Of a stretch of DNA of 64,000 nucleotides, positions 51,066-59,034 are shown in pieces (position 1 is the first letter of the stretch; each line of letters opens with the position of its first letter). The stretch lies in the NCBI RefSeq assembly GCF_024138165.1, contig NZ_CP100000.1:186001-250000 (forward strand), read 5' to 3'. Source of the stretch: Halorussus vallis (lineage in GTDB: Archaea; Halobacteriota; Halobacteria; Halobacteriales; Haladaptataceae). Both the position numbers and the translations under genes were made by a program. The notes beneath the pieces were generated by a model. It did not search any database and had not been told where the DNA came from. It saw only the letters and a list, made by a program, of their open reading frames with translations.

Positions 51066-51494
51066 ATGGCCGAACTTCCTGACGAACGCCACCTCGTCGT
51101 ACGGGCGCGTTCCCAGTTGGACGACTGGACGAGAAGTGCCCGGACAGAGGCGTACACTGAACTGTTTGAGGGTGCCGATTCGATCCTCTCCCCCGAGGAG
51201 GTGCGACTCCTCGATGCACTTGACTCCGAACTAGAGCGACAGGGCGGCGATGGGGTCTGGGGGACGGACCAGTACGGCATCCACACTGCCGGGGCTACGA
51301 GTGCAGACACTTCACTCGGAGTCGTCTGCGTGTATCACCCACAGATTACCACCGACTCCGTGCTTCGAGGGGCCGACGATTTAGACGACGAGACCGAGGA
51401 GCGACTCAACGCGGCACTCTGGCAATACAGCGAGCGTGTCGCAACCCTCGTCGAAGCAAAACTCGATGAGTTCGTCCGCCAGACGCAGGACTAA
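51066..51494 (+). CDS. Conserved small acidic protein, function unknown
   Basis: This 142-aa soluble acidic protein is mostly helical: HLVVRARSQLDDWTRSART, EEVRLLDALDSELERQGGDG, DDETEERLNAALWQYSERVA. A central strand region (TSLGVVCVYHPQITTD) separates the helices. I associate this with a haloarchaeal family of unknown function but cannot name it with confidence. GC content is nearer to core genes than its neighbours. Confidence 0.6.
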   Translation: MAELPDERHLVVRARSQLDDWTRSARTEAYTELFEGADSILSPEEVRLLDALDSELERQGGDGVWGTDQYGIHTAGATSADTSLGVVCVYHPQITTDSVLRGADDLDDETEERLNAALWQYSERVATLVEAKLDEFVRQTQD

Positions 51495-51610
51495 CCGCTC
51501 ATTCACGTGCACTGAACGGATGTTTCACAAGGAATTATCTGAACGCTACCTCTTTACAAGGCCAGCGGGTTCTGAGTCCACCAGACGGTGTTTCTTTGGC
51601 AACGTCTCCA

Positions 51611-52420
51611 CTAATCCCCACCACGGACGACGTGGCCGTACTTCAACAGCGAAACGAACACGACTCCACCGACTGCATTTCCCATCGTCGCCAGTGTGAT
51701 GAACGTTACGTAGTCCAATACTGACACCATGGGCGAGAGAAAGACGCCGAACAGTACCTCAACGTTACCCGCGATCGAGTGCGGGAGGTGGAGGATACCG
51801 ATTGCAGCCGTGACGATCCAGATGATAAGCAGACGGCTTGTCGTCTCCTGCGCAGCGGTAACCAGCCACGCGAGTAGTCCCATCAACCAGCCCGCAAGCA
51901 CGCCAGCGACGAACAGCCACGTGAGATCGTGGTCAACTAGTGAGAGGGCGATAGTTTCGAACGCTTCCGGTGAAGCAACGCCCAAATCGGGCAGCAGCGT
52001 GACCACGAGCGCGGCGAACGTCGCACCGCCGACGATGTTACTGGCGTAGACCAGGCCCCAAAGACGGGCTAGTTCCCCGAGTGACGCCTGTCTATCGAGA
52101 ACAGGCATCACAGCTATGGTCGTATGTTCAGTGAACAGCTCTAATCGCCCCAAGATGACGAACATGAACCCGACGGAGTAGGTACTTGCGAGCAGCAACT
52201 CTGTCCCCAGATCGCCGTAACCACCCGGTGAGAGGGTGAGCATCACTGCCATCAATAACGGTCCGAACCCAATATCGAGACCGGCTGAGAATCCAGAAAG
52301 TAACAATCCGTTCGTCTCGCGGTTGATTTCGTGGAGCCCGCCTTCGATCAACGAATTGAGGACATCCGTTGCTCTCATCGGGTCAACCGTGTTCGCACTC
52401 TCCGATCCTGATTCGTTCAC
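51611..52420 (-). CDS. Formate/nitrite transporter family protein (FNT), second copy
   Basis: Paralogue of the FNT at 11866-12711, with six helices and the pore region ILHLPHSIAGNVEVLFGVFL. I start at GTG 52420: GGGAGGT ends three bases before it, and from there the N-terminal tail (NESGSESANTVDPMRATDVL) has the same length as in the first copy. The ATG at 52456 is an alternative. The two copies share blocks such as ELFTxHxTIAVMPVLD and GWLMGLxxWL but differ widely, so the second was probably acquired rather than recently duplicated. Confidence 0.82.
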   Translation of the reverse strand: MNESGSESANTVDPMRATDVLNSLIEGGLHEINRETNGLLLSGFSAGLDIGFGPLLMAVMLTLSPGGYGDLGTELLLASTYSVGFMFVILGRLELFTEHTTIAVMPVLDRQASLGELARLWGLVYASNIVGGATFAALVVTLLPDLGVASPEAFETIALSLVDHDLTWLFVAGVLAGWLMGLLAWLVTAAQETTSRLLIIWIVTAAIGILHLPHSIAGNVEVLFGVFLSPMVSVLDYVTFITLATMGNAVGGVVFVSLLKYGHVVRGGD

Positions 52421-52797
52421 GTTACCTCCCCTATGTATCCGTCGCTCCAAAGGCATGTTGACAGAGGCCAACCAGACACGGCCAAGACTCACGCGCGACG
52501 ATGCGGTATTGCCAGCACAGTGGAGAGGAATTCCTGCCGCGCAAGGAATGGTGACGTACCGCATCCCCAAAGAGCCCCGGTTTCACATCCGCCGTTCATA
52601 CCCGACTAACTGCGAGTACAGGAAAAAGACACCGCTGACGGACCGAACCATTCATTTCGCATTATATGTATGTTCTATTATGTTTAGGGTGGCCCTCATT
52701 GGCGGAGTCAGATATACCGTTATCAGATGGGACGAGGACGTACTCGACGGATTTTGAATCGTCTGTAAATTCGGCCTACGGGAGCAGGATACGATTG

Positions 52798-52944
52798 TCA
52801 GTCATCGTGTGGAACGCTGGTGTTTCTTAGTGCCCCACCACACTTGGGACACGCACTCGTATTTTCGGGATTCTCGACACCCTGTCCACATTCTCGGCAC
52901 GCGTATACGGTCGCGTCAGCGCTATCCGGGGCTGGTTCAACCAT
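52798..52944 (-). CDS. Small zinc-ribbon (rubrerythrin-like domain) protein
   Basis: A 48-aa frame from ATG 52944: ATVYACRECGQGVENPENTS then ACPKCGGALRN. Two CxxC-G pairs 17 residues apart form a rubredoxin/zinc-ribbon knuckle. Short rubrerythrin-like domain proteins of this size are frequent in haloarchaea, often near stress genes. Too short for a standard ORF cut-off, yet well formed. Confidence 0.7.
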   Translation of the reverse strand: MVEPAPDSADATVYACRECGQGVENPENTSACPKCGGALRNTSVPHDD

Positions 52945-53062
52945 TTACAATCATTAAGGACGGGGAGGGATAAGGTACGTGGCCGCTGCCATCACTACGG
53001 CCACCGCAGAAACCTAGCTACGCTCCGACCGTAACATCGTGTCGAACGTGACCTACGCCTAA

Positions 53063-53215
53063 CGATCGCAGGAGGCAAAGCCACCGGAGAGAATAGGTCC
53101 GGGTTGGGTCACAGCAGACGGTGACAAGGTTCGCCACTGGTTAGGCCGACTGTGCAGCGAGGACCGTCGACAAACGATCTACGAACGAGACTATCGATAC
53201 GGAGTAAGTCAGTAA
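53063..53215 (+). pseudogene. Possible C-terminal gene remnant without a start
   Basis: Between a TAA at 53060 and stop 53215 an open frame encodes IGPGWVTADGDKVRHWLGRL and CSEDRRQTIYERDYRYGVSQ. The residue mix looks like real protein (W, Y, charged pairs), but there is no ATG, GTG or TTG start suited to it. The 312-bp gap 52945-53256 otherwise holds no gene. The parent family is unknown. Confidence 0.35.
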
Positions 53216-53256
53216 GCGTATACGGGGTTATATGAACGAGGGGCGTAGACACCGGC

Positions 53257-53979
53257 ATGACCGACTCGGACAGCGATGAGTTCGATTCGACAGCACGTGA
53301 ACAGCGCGAAATCGGGCGCGAGATGGTCGACCAGAGTACGGGTCTCGGCTCGGTGATGGCCCACGCCTACCGGGGCGAGATGGACGAGGCAACCACGTGG
53401 CGGCAACGTCTCGATCAGGCGACCACGTGGGCGGTGACGGTCATCGCAGCAATTCTCACGTGGGCGTTCTCGAATGCGGACAACCCGCATTACATTCTGC
53501 TTATCGGGATCGTGATTGTCACTATCTTCCTGGGCATCGAAGCCCGACGGTACCGGAATTACGACGTCTATCGATCGCGCGTTCGATTGCTCCAGCAGAA
53601 CCTGTTCGCAAACGCCCTCGATCCATCACAGGGCGTCGAACATCCCAACTGGCGAGCGGAACTCAGCAAGGACTACCGGACGCCGACGCTGAAAGTCACC
53701 TTCGGCGAGGCACTGGCAAACCGACTTCGACGCATCTACCTCGCCTTGCTCGGGGTGCTCCTCGCCGCCTGGACCTTCCGGATTACGGCATTCACGCCTC
53801 GGCAAGACTGGCTTGCGACTGCTGGAATCGCTGCCGTTCCCGGTCCCGTTGTGGTCGGCGCTGTCGCGACGTTCACCGTGGCCGCATTCGGAATCGCGTT
53901 CTGGCCCCGGGAACGACATGCAAAGGGAGAGTTTCGTGAAGGTGACCCGGAGACGTGGAAGGATTCCGAGAGCGAATAG
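53257..53979 (+). CDS. DUF2270 membrane protein
   Basis: This 240-aa protein has a soluble start with REIGREMVDQSTGLGSVMAH and AYRGEMDEATTWRQRLDQAT, then two helices (AVTVIAAILTWAFSNADN and YILLIGIVIVTIFLGIEARR), a cytoplasmic loop RYRNYDVYRSRVRLLQQNLF, and two more helices. This is the DUF2270 pattern, common in haloarchaea with no known function. GGGGTTATATGAACG (53224-53238) gives a TATA box about 25 bp upstream. Confidence 0.85.
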   Translation: MTDSDSDEFDSTAREQREIGREMVDQSTGLGSVMAHAYRGEMDEATTWRQRLDQATTWAVTVIAAILTWAFSNADNPHYILLIGIVIVTIFLGIEARRYRNYDVYRSRVRLLQQNLFANALDPSQGVEHPNWRAELSKDYRTPTLKVTFGEALANRLRRIYLALLGVLLAAWTFRITAFTPRQDWLATAGIAAVPGPVVVGAVATFTVAAFGIAFWPRERHAKGEFREGDPETWKDSESE

Positions 53980-54309
53980 TTTCGTTCGCGTGAGATGCCT
54001 AGAAATGACGGCGCGCATCGATGAGCTCGTTGAGTTGGTCGCCCCATATGTGATTGACTTCGGCGGTGGTGACACCATCTGTCCACACATCGGTCGTTCA
54101 GCTCGATAACTCACGTAATACGAGTTCGTGCATTTTTCGCTTCCTCTCTGAGTCTGTGACAATTATCTTGCGGAAGACGTGTACGGTTTCGTTCTCGGTT
54201 ACCATATCGTTCAGAACGATTCCCTGTCACCGGCAAGGTCCACTCTCCAGTTGGGGAGACGAGGTTCGGCAGCGACTGACTCAAAGGGCTGGACGACTAG
54301 TCGGTGTCT
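53980..54309. other. 330-bp spacer with short protein-like frames
   Basis: No complete gene. On the minus strand at about 54008-54095 a 29-codon frame reads TTAEVNHIWGDQLNELIDA then RRHF, which looks like the end of a protein; the plus-strand reading MTARIDELVELVAPYVIDFG is the overlapping alternative (34 aa). I cannot tell which, if either, is expressed. Confidence 0.35.
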
Positions 54310-54960
54310 ATGGCCATCGAAGCCTCCTTCACTATCGATGAGGCCGATTTCCCGCTAAGCGCCGTTTTTGCCCAATTGACTGACGCCACCATCGACCTCG
54401 ACCGAATCGTCCCCACGAGTAAGGCCGTCATCCCCTACTTCTGGATTTACGCCGATGACACCGCCAACCTCACCACCGACTTGAGCGACGATATCGGGAT
54501 TGATCAGGTGTCGGTAATCGACGAAGTAGAGGGACAAATGTTCGTTCGTGTCGATTGGAACCTCGACCACGAGAGCGTTCTCACAGCAATCGTCAACACC
54601 GATGTCACGCTCCTCTCCGGGATGGGAAATCAGGAACAGTGGACATTCGAAGTGCGCGCGAACGAACAACAGGAACTCTCCGAGTTCCAAACGTACTGCC
54701 AAGACCACGACATTCCGATCGAACTCACCCAGCTTCACGCGATTTCGTCACTCAAATCGGATCGGGAGTACGACCTAACGGAGGGCCAACGTAAAGCGTT
54801 AGTCCTGGCGTATTCCAAAGGCTACTTCGACGCGCCGCGCACCGCCTCTCAAGATGATCTTGCAGACGAACTGGGAATCACCCGGCAGGCGGTCTCCTCA
54901 CGGTTACAGCGCGGCCTTCGACGACTCGTGGCAAGTACACTCATTACCCCACAGGAGTGA
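54310..54960 (+). CDS. HTH-10 regulator, copy A of a local family
   Basis: This 216-aa regulator has a beta-rich sensor-like N-part (FTIDEADFPLSAVFAQLTDA, VIPYFWIYADD, MFVRVDWNLDHESVLTAIV) and a C-terminal HTH-10: LTEGQRKALVLAYSKGYFDA, SQDDLADELGITRQAVSSRL, QRGLRRLVASTL. It is closely related to 55875-56531. I use ATG 54310; GTG 54304 would add two residues. It is the first of a regulator array reaching to 57836. Confidence 0.88.
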   Translation: MAIEASFTIDEADFPLSAVFAQLTDATIDLDRIVPTSKAVIPYFWIYADDTANLTTDLSDDIGIDQVSVIDEVEGQMFVRVDWNLDHESVLTAIVNTDVTLLSGMGNQEQWTFEVRANEQQELSEFQTYCQDHDIPIELTQLHAISSLKSDREYDLTEGQRKALVLAYSKGYFDAPRTASQDDLADELGITRQAVSSRLQRGLRRLVASTLITPQE

Positions 54961-55085
54961 CCACTTAAACGCTGCATAAAGGAATGTTGCGCACGCAATA
55001 GCCACCCTCAACCAGTTGTGAGCCCTGTACTAGGGTAATGAGATCACCTCAAGATACACGCGGATGTCTCGAAATCGTAGACTCA

Positions 55086-55379
55086 ATGTCGACCGTTGAA
55101 TTCGATGTGGATCGAGAACTGTTCCAGGCTGAGTACGACAGACATCAAGATCCAGTAAGTCTAGCAGTGGTTGCACTGGTAGCGACCGTCCTCGACAAAG
55201 AACCGGACCATCTGGCTCCACTGTATTCCTCAATTGATGTAGATGAATTTGAGGGACTATCCCAAGAGACAACCAACACTCGGCGGGGACAGGGACACAT
55301 TTCATTCAACTATGAGGGGTTCGAGGTGACCGTGTTCGGTGACGGAAAGATGGAGGCTGACCCACTGGAGACCACGTAG
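55086..55379 (+). CDS. HalOD1 output-domain protein
   Basis: This 97-aa single-domain protein matches HalOD1: DPVSLAVVALVATVLDKEPD, LAPLYSSIDVDEFEGL, and HISFNYEGFEVTVFGDGKME. HalOD1 is often the output part of haloarchaeal two-component systems, and it also occurs alone as here. The ATG at 55086 is used; an in-frame ATG at 55038 adds 16 residues. It sits between two HTH-10 paralogues. Confidence 0.8.
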   Translation: MSTVEFDVDRELFQAEYDRHQDPVSLAVVALVATVLDKEPDHLAPLYSSIDVDEFEGLSQETTNTRRGQGHISFNYEGFEVTVFGDGKMEADPLETT

Positions 55380-55701
55380 GTGGCATCGATGGAGAGAATG
55401 AGGAAGACTGAGCGGGAAACAACGAGTGACGGAGACTTCGAGATGGCTCTCCAAGAACAACAACAACGAGTGTTAGCTGGGTTGGACAAGGAGAAGACGC
55501 TGGACGCGACACCAATCGTCCGGCGATGAGAGCCTGAGTTGCGAGGAGTAGCTCACTCTTGTCTACGAACTCCACCATGTCCATCTTCCCGAGCTACAAT
55601 CAAATGGGCTTGGTTGAGTTTGACCGACAAGAGGACGAGGTGACACGAGGCGCCAAATTCAAGAAAAAACGCCTATCCCTCAAATCTGGGGTCAAAAGAT
55701 G
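55380..55701 (+). pseudogene. Decayed DUF7344-like winged-helix gene
   Basis: Three frames together give a broken family member. MALQEQQQRVLAGLDKEKTL then a stop; LVYELHHVHLPELQSNG in a second frame; and GLVEFDRQEDEVTRGAKFKK in a third. The last switch is caused by one extra G in the GGG run near 55606: AATGGCTTG would keep S-N-G-L-V-E-F-D in frame. The HxxHLPEL-NGLVEFDR string is the family hallmark, also seen intact at 57447-57836. Confidence 0.7.
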
Positions 55702-55874
55702 AAAAGGAATCCGATCTGGATGTCGGGACGCAAGAGGTCTACTCACTCGATCTATCAGTACAGATCGTATAGTTATCATCCCAGGTGATAGTCACGTATC
55801 CATCTCTGGGATTTCACTCTTGGCTTGTCTGTACGGACGCCAGCCCTTTACTGACGGAGCGAGACAGACCGACA

Positions 55875-56531
55875 ATGGCTGCCGAAGCGACGTTTACGGT
55901 CCCGTCCGACCAGTTCCCCCTCGGTACCGTGTTCGAACAATTACCGGGCGTGACAGTTGAACTCGAACGAATCATCCCGGCCCAAGACGTTGTGATTCCT
56001 TATTTCTGGGTGCACGGGACCGAAGTCGACGACATCGAGGGTGCGTTTCTGGACCATCCGGGCGTGGCGACCATCCAGTTTGTCGATTCCGTCGAAGACG
56101 AGTACCTGTTGCGCGTTGAGTGGACACTGGAGTATGACGGCGTACTGAGCACGCTCATGGAAACGCAGGTGCCTCTCATTGAGGCCGTCGGCACGAACGA
56201 ACAGTGGACGTTCGATATTCGGGGCGACGACCGACGCGACATCGCGGCGTTTCAAGACCGCTGTCGGGAGTTAGATATCCCGATTACGCTCACCAAATTG
56301 CACGCGCTCACACCCATCGAGTCGGAGGCCCAAGCTGAACTCACCGACACCCAACAGGAGGCACTGGTACTCGCCTACGAGCGGGGCTACTTCAATACCC
56401 CACGCGACGTGACGATGGCCGACCTCGGCGACGAACTCGGCATCTCACAGCAGGCGGTCGCATCCCGACTTCGACGCGGAATCAGTTCGATTCTCGGCAA
56501 TACATTGGCCGAACTCCGCCCAACAGAGTGA
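55875..56531 (+). CDS. HTH-10 regulator, copy B of a local family
   Basis: This 218-aa paralogue of copy A has the same layout: FTVPSDQFPLGTVFEQLPGV, VIPYFWVHGTEVDDIEGAFL, and an HTH-10 with LTDTQQEALVLAYERGYFNT, MADLGDELGISQQAVASRLR, RGISSILGNTLAELRP. A third, partial copy lies at 57166-57408. ATG 55875 is used because the earlier frame adds 30 unrelated residues. It is followed by a DUF7344-like gene start, an order repeated further on. Confidence 0.88.
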   Translation: MAAEATFTVPSDQFPLGTVFEQLPGVTVELERIIPAQDVVIPYFWVHGTEVDDIEGAFLDHPGVATIQFVDSVEDEYLLRVEWTLEYDGVLSTLMETQVPLIEAVGTNEQWTFDIRGDDRRDIAAFQDRCRELDIPITLTKLHALTPIESEAQAELTDTQQEALVLAYERGYFNTPRDVTMADLGDELGISQQAVASRLRRGISSILGNTLAELRPTE

Positions 56532-56569
56532 ACACTCCTTAAAAACGGGTTGTCTACCCAAAAGCAGCG

Positions 56570-56683
56570 GTGAACCATGTAGGCAGATTCTAGAAGCGTA
56601 TGGGTGGGACACCTGAACTCGACACGGCTCTTGACGTCTGTGAACACAAGCTCGAAACTGAACTTGAGGGTGCTTGCTCATGA
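56570..56683 (+). pseudogene. 5' remnant of a DUF7344-like gene
   Basis: From GTG 56570 the frame matches the first 30 codons of the intact gene at 57447 (VNHVGRF-stop-KRMGGTPELDT then ALDVCEHKLETE), with one TAG in place of CAG and a diverged end at ACS-stop. The upstream TTAAAAACGGG is the equivalent of the TATA of the intact gene. The stop overlaps the next ATG (ATGA at 56680-56683). Confidence 0.65.
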
Positions 56684-56934
56684 CGACTAACGAGGAACGT
56701 GAGGTGGTTAAGCAGGTAGAGCAGGTGATTATTACGACGGAGGCAAAACACGGTGACGACAGCTATTACCACCTCCTGAACGAGGGGGAGACTGGGAGTA
56801 TCTGTGGGGCGGTCAAAACGGAGAGTCTGTTCAGCGGAAACGACCATGCGAACGAGATTCTCTCACGAGCCGAGGCCGAACAGCGCAGTCTCCAATCGTG
56901 TGAGCACTGCATGACCTACACTGGCGAGCGATAA
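56680..56934 (+). CDS. Small Cys-containing protein, function unknown
   Basis: This 84-aa protein is soluble and polar: EVVKQVEQVIITTEAKHGDD, YYHLLNEGETGSICGAVKTE, and a C-terminal SLQSCEHCMTYTGER. The late CEHC pair with the earlier Cys could bind zinc. It occupies the place where the duplicated DUF7344-like gene lost its 3' part, with an ATGA overlap. No family is recognised. Confidence 0.6.
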   Translation: MTTNEEREVVKQVEQVIITTEAKHGDDSYYHLLNEGETGSICGAVKTESLFSGNDHANEILSRAEAEQRSLQSCEHCMTYTGER

Positions 56935-56947
56935 GGAGTACGGAACG

Positions 56948-57154
56948 ATGGCCCAAAGACACGCAGTTCAGTGTATCGAGTGTAAGCACGTGTACGCGGC
57001 GAAAGTCTCCGAGGAGGCAATTCTTCTCCCAACGGATACTGGGGCGTGCCCCTGTGGAACAGCTCAGTTCTGGGATTTAACCACGGAGACGCATATTGAG
57101 TCCAGAGAGTCGGCCACTGTCGCTGAACGGGGAAAGAGCAGACAGACCCAGTAA
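56948..57154 (+). CDS. Small zinc-ribbon-like protein, function unknown
   Basis: This 68-aa protein has AVQCIECKHVYAAKVSEEAI and DTGACPCGTAQFWDL: a CxxC and a CxC pair 23 residues apart, like a treble-clef or ribbon. It starts 13 bp after the preceding stop on the same strand, suggesting a two-gene unit inserted between the halves of a duplicated regulator block. Confidence 0.6.
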   Translation: MAQRHAVQCIECKHVYAAKVSEEAILLPTDTGACPCGTAQFWDLTTETHIESRESATVAERGKSRQTQ

Positions 57155-57165
57155 GGTCGTTCAAT

Positions 57166-57408
57166 TCGCTCACCAAATTGCACGCGTCCATACCCATCGA
57201 GTCAGAGTCCGAGATTGCACTCACCGACGCCCAACAGGAGGCACTGGTACTCGCCTACGAGCAGGGCTACTTCTACACCCCACACGTGACGATGGCCGAC
57301 CTCGGCGACGAACTCGGCATCTCACAGCAAGCGGTCGCATCCCGGCTCCGACCCGGGATTAGTTTGATTCTCGGTAGTACGCTGGCCGAACTTCAGCCAC
57401 TAGAGTGA
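57166..57408 (+). pseudogene. C-terminal fragment of a third HTH-10 regulator
   Basis: From about 57166 the sequence matches the end of copy B (56287-56531): LTKLHASIPIESESEIALTD, QQEALVLAYEQGYFYTPHVT, LGDELGISQQAVASRLRPGI, and ends TLAELQPLE. The whole N-terminal sensor part is missing, one Arg of GRxDVT is lost, and the second Arg of RLRRG is Pro. A 76-aa product from ATG 57178 is conceivable. Confidence 0.7.
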
Positions 57409-57410
57409 GA

Positions 57411-57421
57411 GCCGCTTATAA
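57411..57421 (+). promoter_or_regulatory. TATA box of the intact DUF7344-like gene
   Basis: GCTTATAAACG lies about 29 bp before GTG 57447, so the transcript would start at or very near that GTG. The corresponding CCTTAAAAACG precedes the remnant at 56570, and the spacing to its GTG is the same. Confidence 0.6.
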
Positions 57422-57446
57422 ACGGCTTGTACACCCAAAAGTAGGG

Positions 57447-57836
57447 GTGAACCGCTTAGGCAATTTACAGAAGCATATGGTTGGGACACCCGAGCTGGAC
57501 ACGGTTCTTGACGTCTGTGAACACGAGCATCGTCGCATCGTCCTCGCGGCACTCGCAAATCAGCACCAGTCGCTCTCGATAGATGACCTTACAAACGCAA
57601 TCGTCAAACACAATCACCACACGCCACCGGCAGAGGCCAGTGACGAGACAGTCACACAGATTCAGACCGGCCTGCATCAGGTCCATCTTCCGAAGTTAGC
57701 CGAGGCCGGACTTATCCAATACGACTCCGAGCGACAGTTGGTGGAGCCAACAGCCCAGCTTGGTCAAGCAGAGTCCCACCTGTCGGCGATTCTCGCTGTC
57801 GATTCCGAGCTTCCAACACCACTTGAAGGACGCTAA
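57447..57836 (+). CDS. DUF7344-like winged-helix protein, intact copy
   Basis: This 129-aa putative DNA-binding protein contains VGTPELDTVLDVCEHEHRRI, VLAALANQHQSLSIDDLTNA, TGLHQVHLPKLAEAGLIQYD. The GTG start at 57447 is favoured by the TATA box 29 bp upstream and by conservation of this GTG in the broken copy at 56570. A Met start at 57477 (MVGTPELD) is the alternative. It follows the broken HTH-10 fragment by 38 bp, the same order as copy B and its remnant. Confidence 0.8.
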   Translation: MNRLGNLQKHMVGTPELDTVLDVCEHEHRRIVLAALANQHQSLSIDDLTNAIVKHNHHTPPAEASDETVTQIQTGLHQVHLPKLAEAGLIQYDSERQLVEPTAQLGQAESHLSAILAVDSELPTPLEGR

Positions 57837-57846
57837 CCAGCACACG

Positions 57847-58005
57847 ATGTCGACCAACGACCCCACACGCGTCGATGGCACGCACGTAATCGAACAGAAA
57901 CGAGCGGTCGAAGCACTCACCAAGGCACTCGAAACCGAAGATCTGGGCGAAAAGGACTACCAGATTCGAGAAGCACTCCAGCTACTCGCATTGAAGAAAG
58001 AGTAG
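57847..58005 (+). CDS. Small helical protein, twin A
   Basis: This 52-aa protein ends with two short helices: AVEALTKALETEDLGEKDYQ then IREALQLLALKKE. A paralogue lies at 58128-58262. The ATG is 10 bp after the preceding regulator stop, so it may be co-expressed. Function unknown; the size and helix pair suggest a small protein-binding module or regulator. Confidence 0.6.
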   Translation: MSTNDPTRVDGTHVIEQKRAVEALTKALETEDLGEKDYQIREALQLLALKKE

Positions 58006-58127
58006 AGTAGTATCGGTGATAGATCCGCATCATGTACCCTGCGATTCAGAGCGTATATTGCAAAAGGGTTGTTCCTTCTGTAGTCTCGAATTAGTTCAGT
58101 AGCATCGAGAACCAACCATCGATTGCA

Positions 58128-58262
58128 ATGATCGAATCGAGTAAAAAATCACGGGAGGAACAAGGAGCAATTCAACATCTCGAAGAGGGATTGAAAGCAG
58201 AGGAACTGGACGAGGTTCACTATCATATTTGTCAGACGCTCCAGCTCCTTGGTGTAGAATAA
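58128..58262 (+). CDS. Small helical protein, twin B
   Basis: This 44-aa paralogue of twin A reads REEQGAIQHLEEGLKAEELD then EVHYHICQTLQLLGVE, aligning with A-x-x-x-L-x-x-x-L-x-x-E-x-L and Y-x-I-x-x-x-L-Q-L-L of twin A. It starts 122 bp after twin A. The motif GATTCAGAGCGTATATTG (58043-58060) lies in between and could control it. Confidence 0.55.
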   Translation: MIESSKKSREEQGAIQHLEEGLKAEELDEVHYHICQTLQLLGVE

Positions 58263-58446
58263 ACACCACGTACTGAGCGATGTAGAGGAACTATCTAACG
58301 GACTCAACGGTCGGACTCAGATTTCACCATTGGTGGAGTTCCAGTCCCATCTTTTCGTCATTTCTTCTGGTCTGAGACAGACGTCATACCTAGCGGCGTG
58401 CCAAAATGGCCCCCAGACAGGCCGTTGATTACTCCGCTCACAACTG

Positions 58447-59034
58447 CTACCCGGGAAGAAAGATGCTAATGACCGCAACGACGATACCAGCAAGTCCCAT
58501 TCGGATTCCAGCAATGTACCACCGTTGGCGCGAAATTGACGCCATATACGCACCGAAGGCGAACAGCACGCCGACCGCGACGGCGACCGACAGGATGGTG
58601 GCCTGAAACAGCGAAAGTAGCCCACCCTCAAAGAGAAACGGCACGAGTGGTAACACGAGCCCGAACAGAGGCCCAAGCCCGCTCATAAGTGCGTTCACGA
58701 CCTGTGTACTGGTTTTCTCACGCTCAACCTGGGTCCCACTCAAGTCGGTGAGCATTGTATCCTCAATCTCGTGCAGTTCGGCCTGCATCTCGGCGCGTTC
58801 GATCTCCCAGACACTCCACACGCCGGAAGTCGTGAGGCCAACAGCACCCCCGAGACCGATCTTGATGACGGTGAGCCCGTCCGGTACCCCAGACAGGTAC
58901 GCACCGACGGTGATTCCGACACCGGTGAGAGCACCGTCGAACCCGTTCGAGACGAAGTACCGCCGTGCAATCGGCCCAATTTTGTCAACCCCGATTCGCT
59001 CGAGAATCGATTCCGAGTCAGATTTCGCTCCCAT
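58447..59034 (-). CDS. VIT1/CCC1-family transporter
   Basis: This 195-aa protein has about five helices and the family start RRYFVSNGFDGALTGVGITV, where VIT proteins have a conserved F-x-D-G-x-x-S/T region, followed by GLTTSGVWSVWEIERAEMQA, a metal-binding helix with charged residues, and three C-terminal helices. VIT/CCC1 proteins move Fe2+ or Mn2+ out of the cytoplasm. The start codon shares bases with the DUF211 stop (TGATG), so the pair is coupled. Confidence 0.82.
   Translation of the reverse strand: MGAKSDSESILERIGVDKIGPIARRYFVSNGFDGALTGVGITVGAYLSGVPDGLTVIKIGLGGAVGLTTSGVWSVWEIERAEMQAELHEIEDTMLTDLSGTQVEREKTSTQVVNALMSGLGPLFGLVLPLVPFLFEGGLLSLFQATILSVAVAVGVLFAFGAYMASISRQRWYIAGIRMGLAGIVVAVISIFLPG

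Noticed and set aside
52236-52757. 173-codon plus-strand frame
   Set aside because: Antisense to the second FNT gene, extending into AT-rich spacer; no motif.
53736-54162. Overlapping minus-strand frames across the end of DUF2270
   Set aside because: Antisense shadows; only the short stretch near 54008-54095 looks protein-like, and it is noted in the spacer entry.
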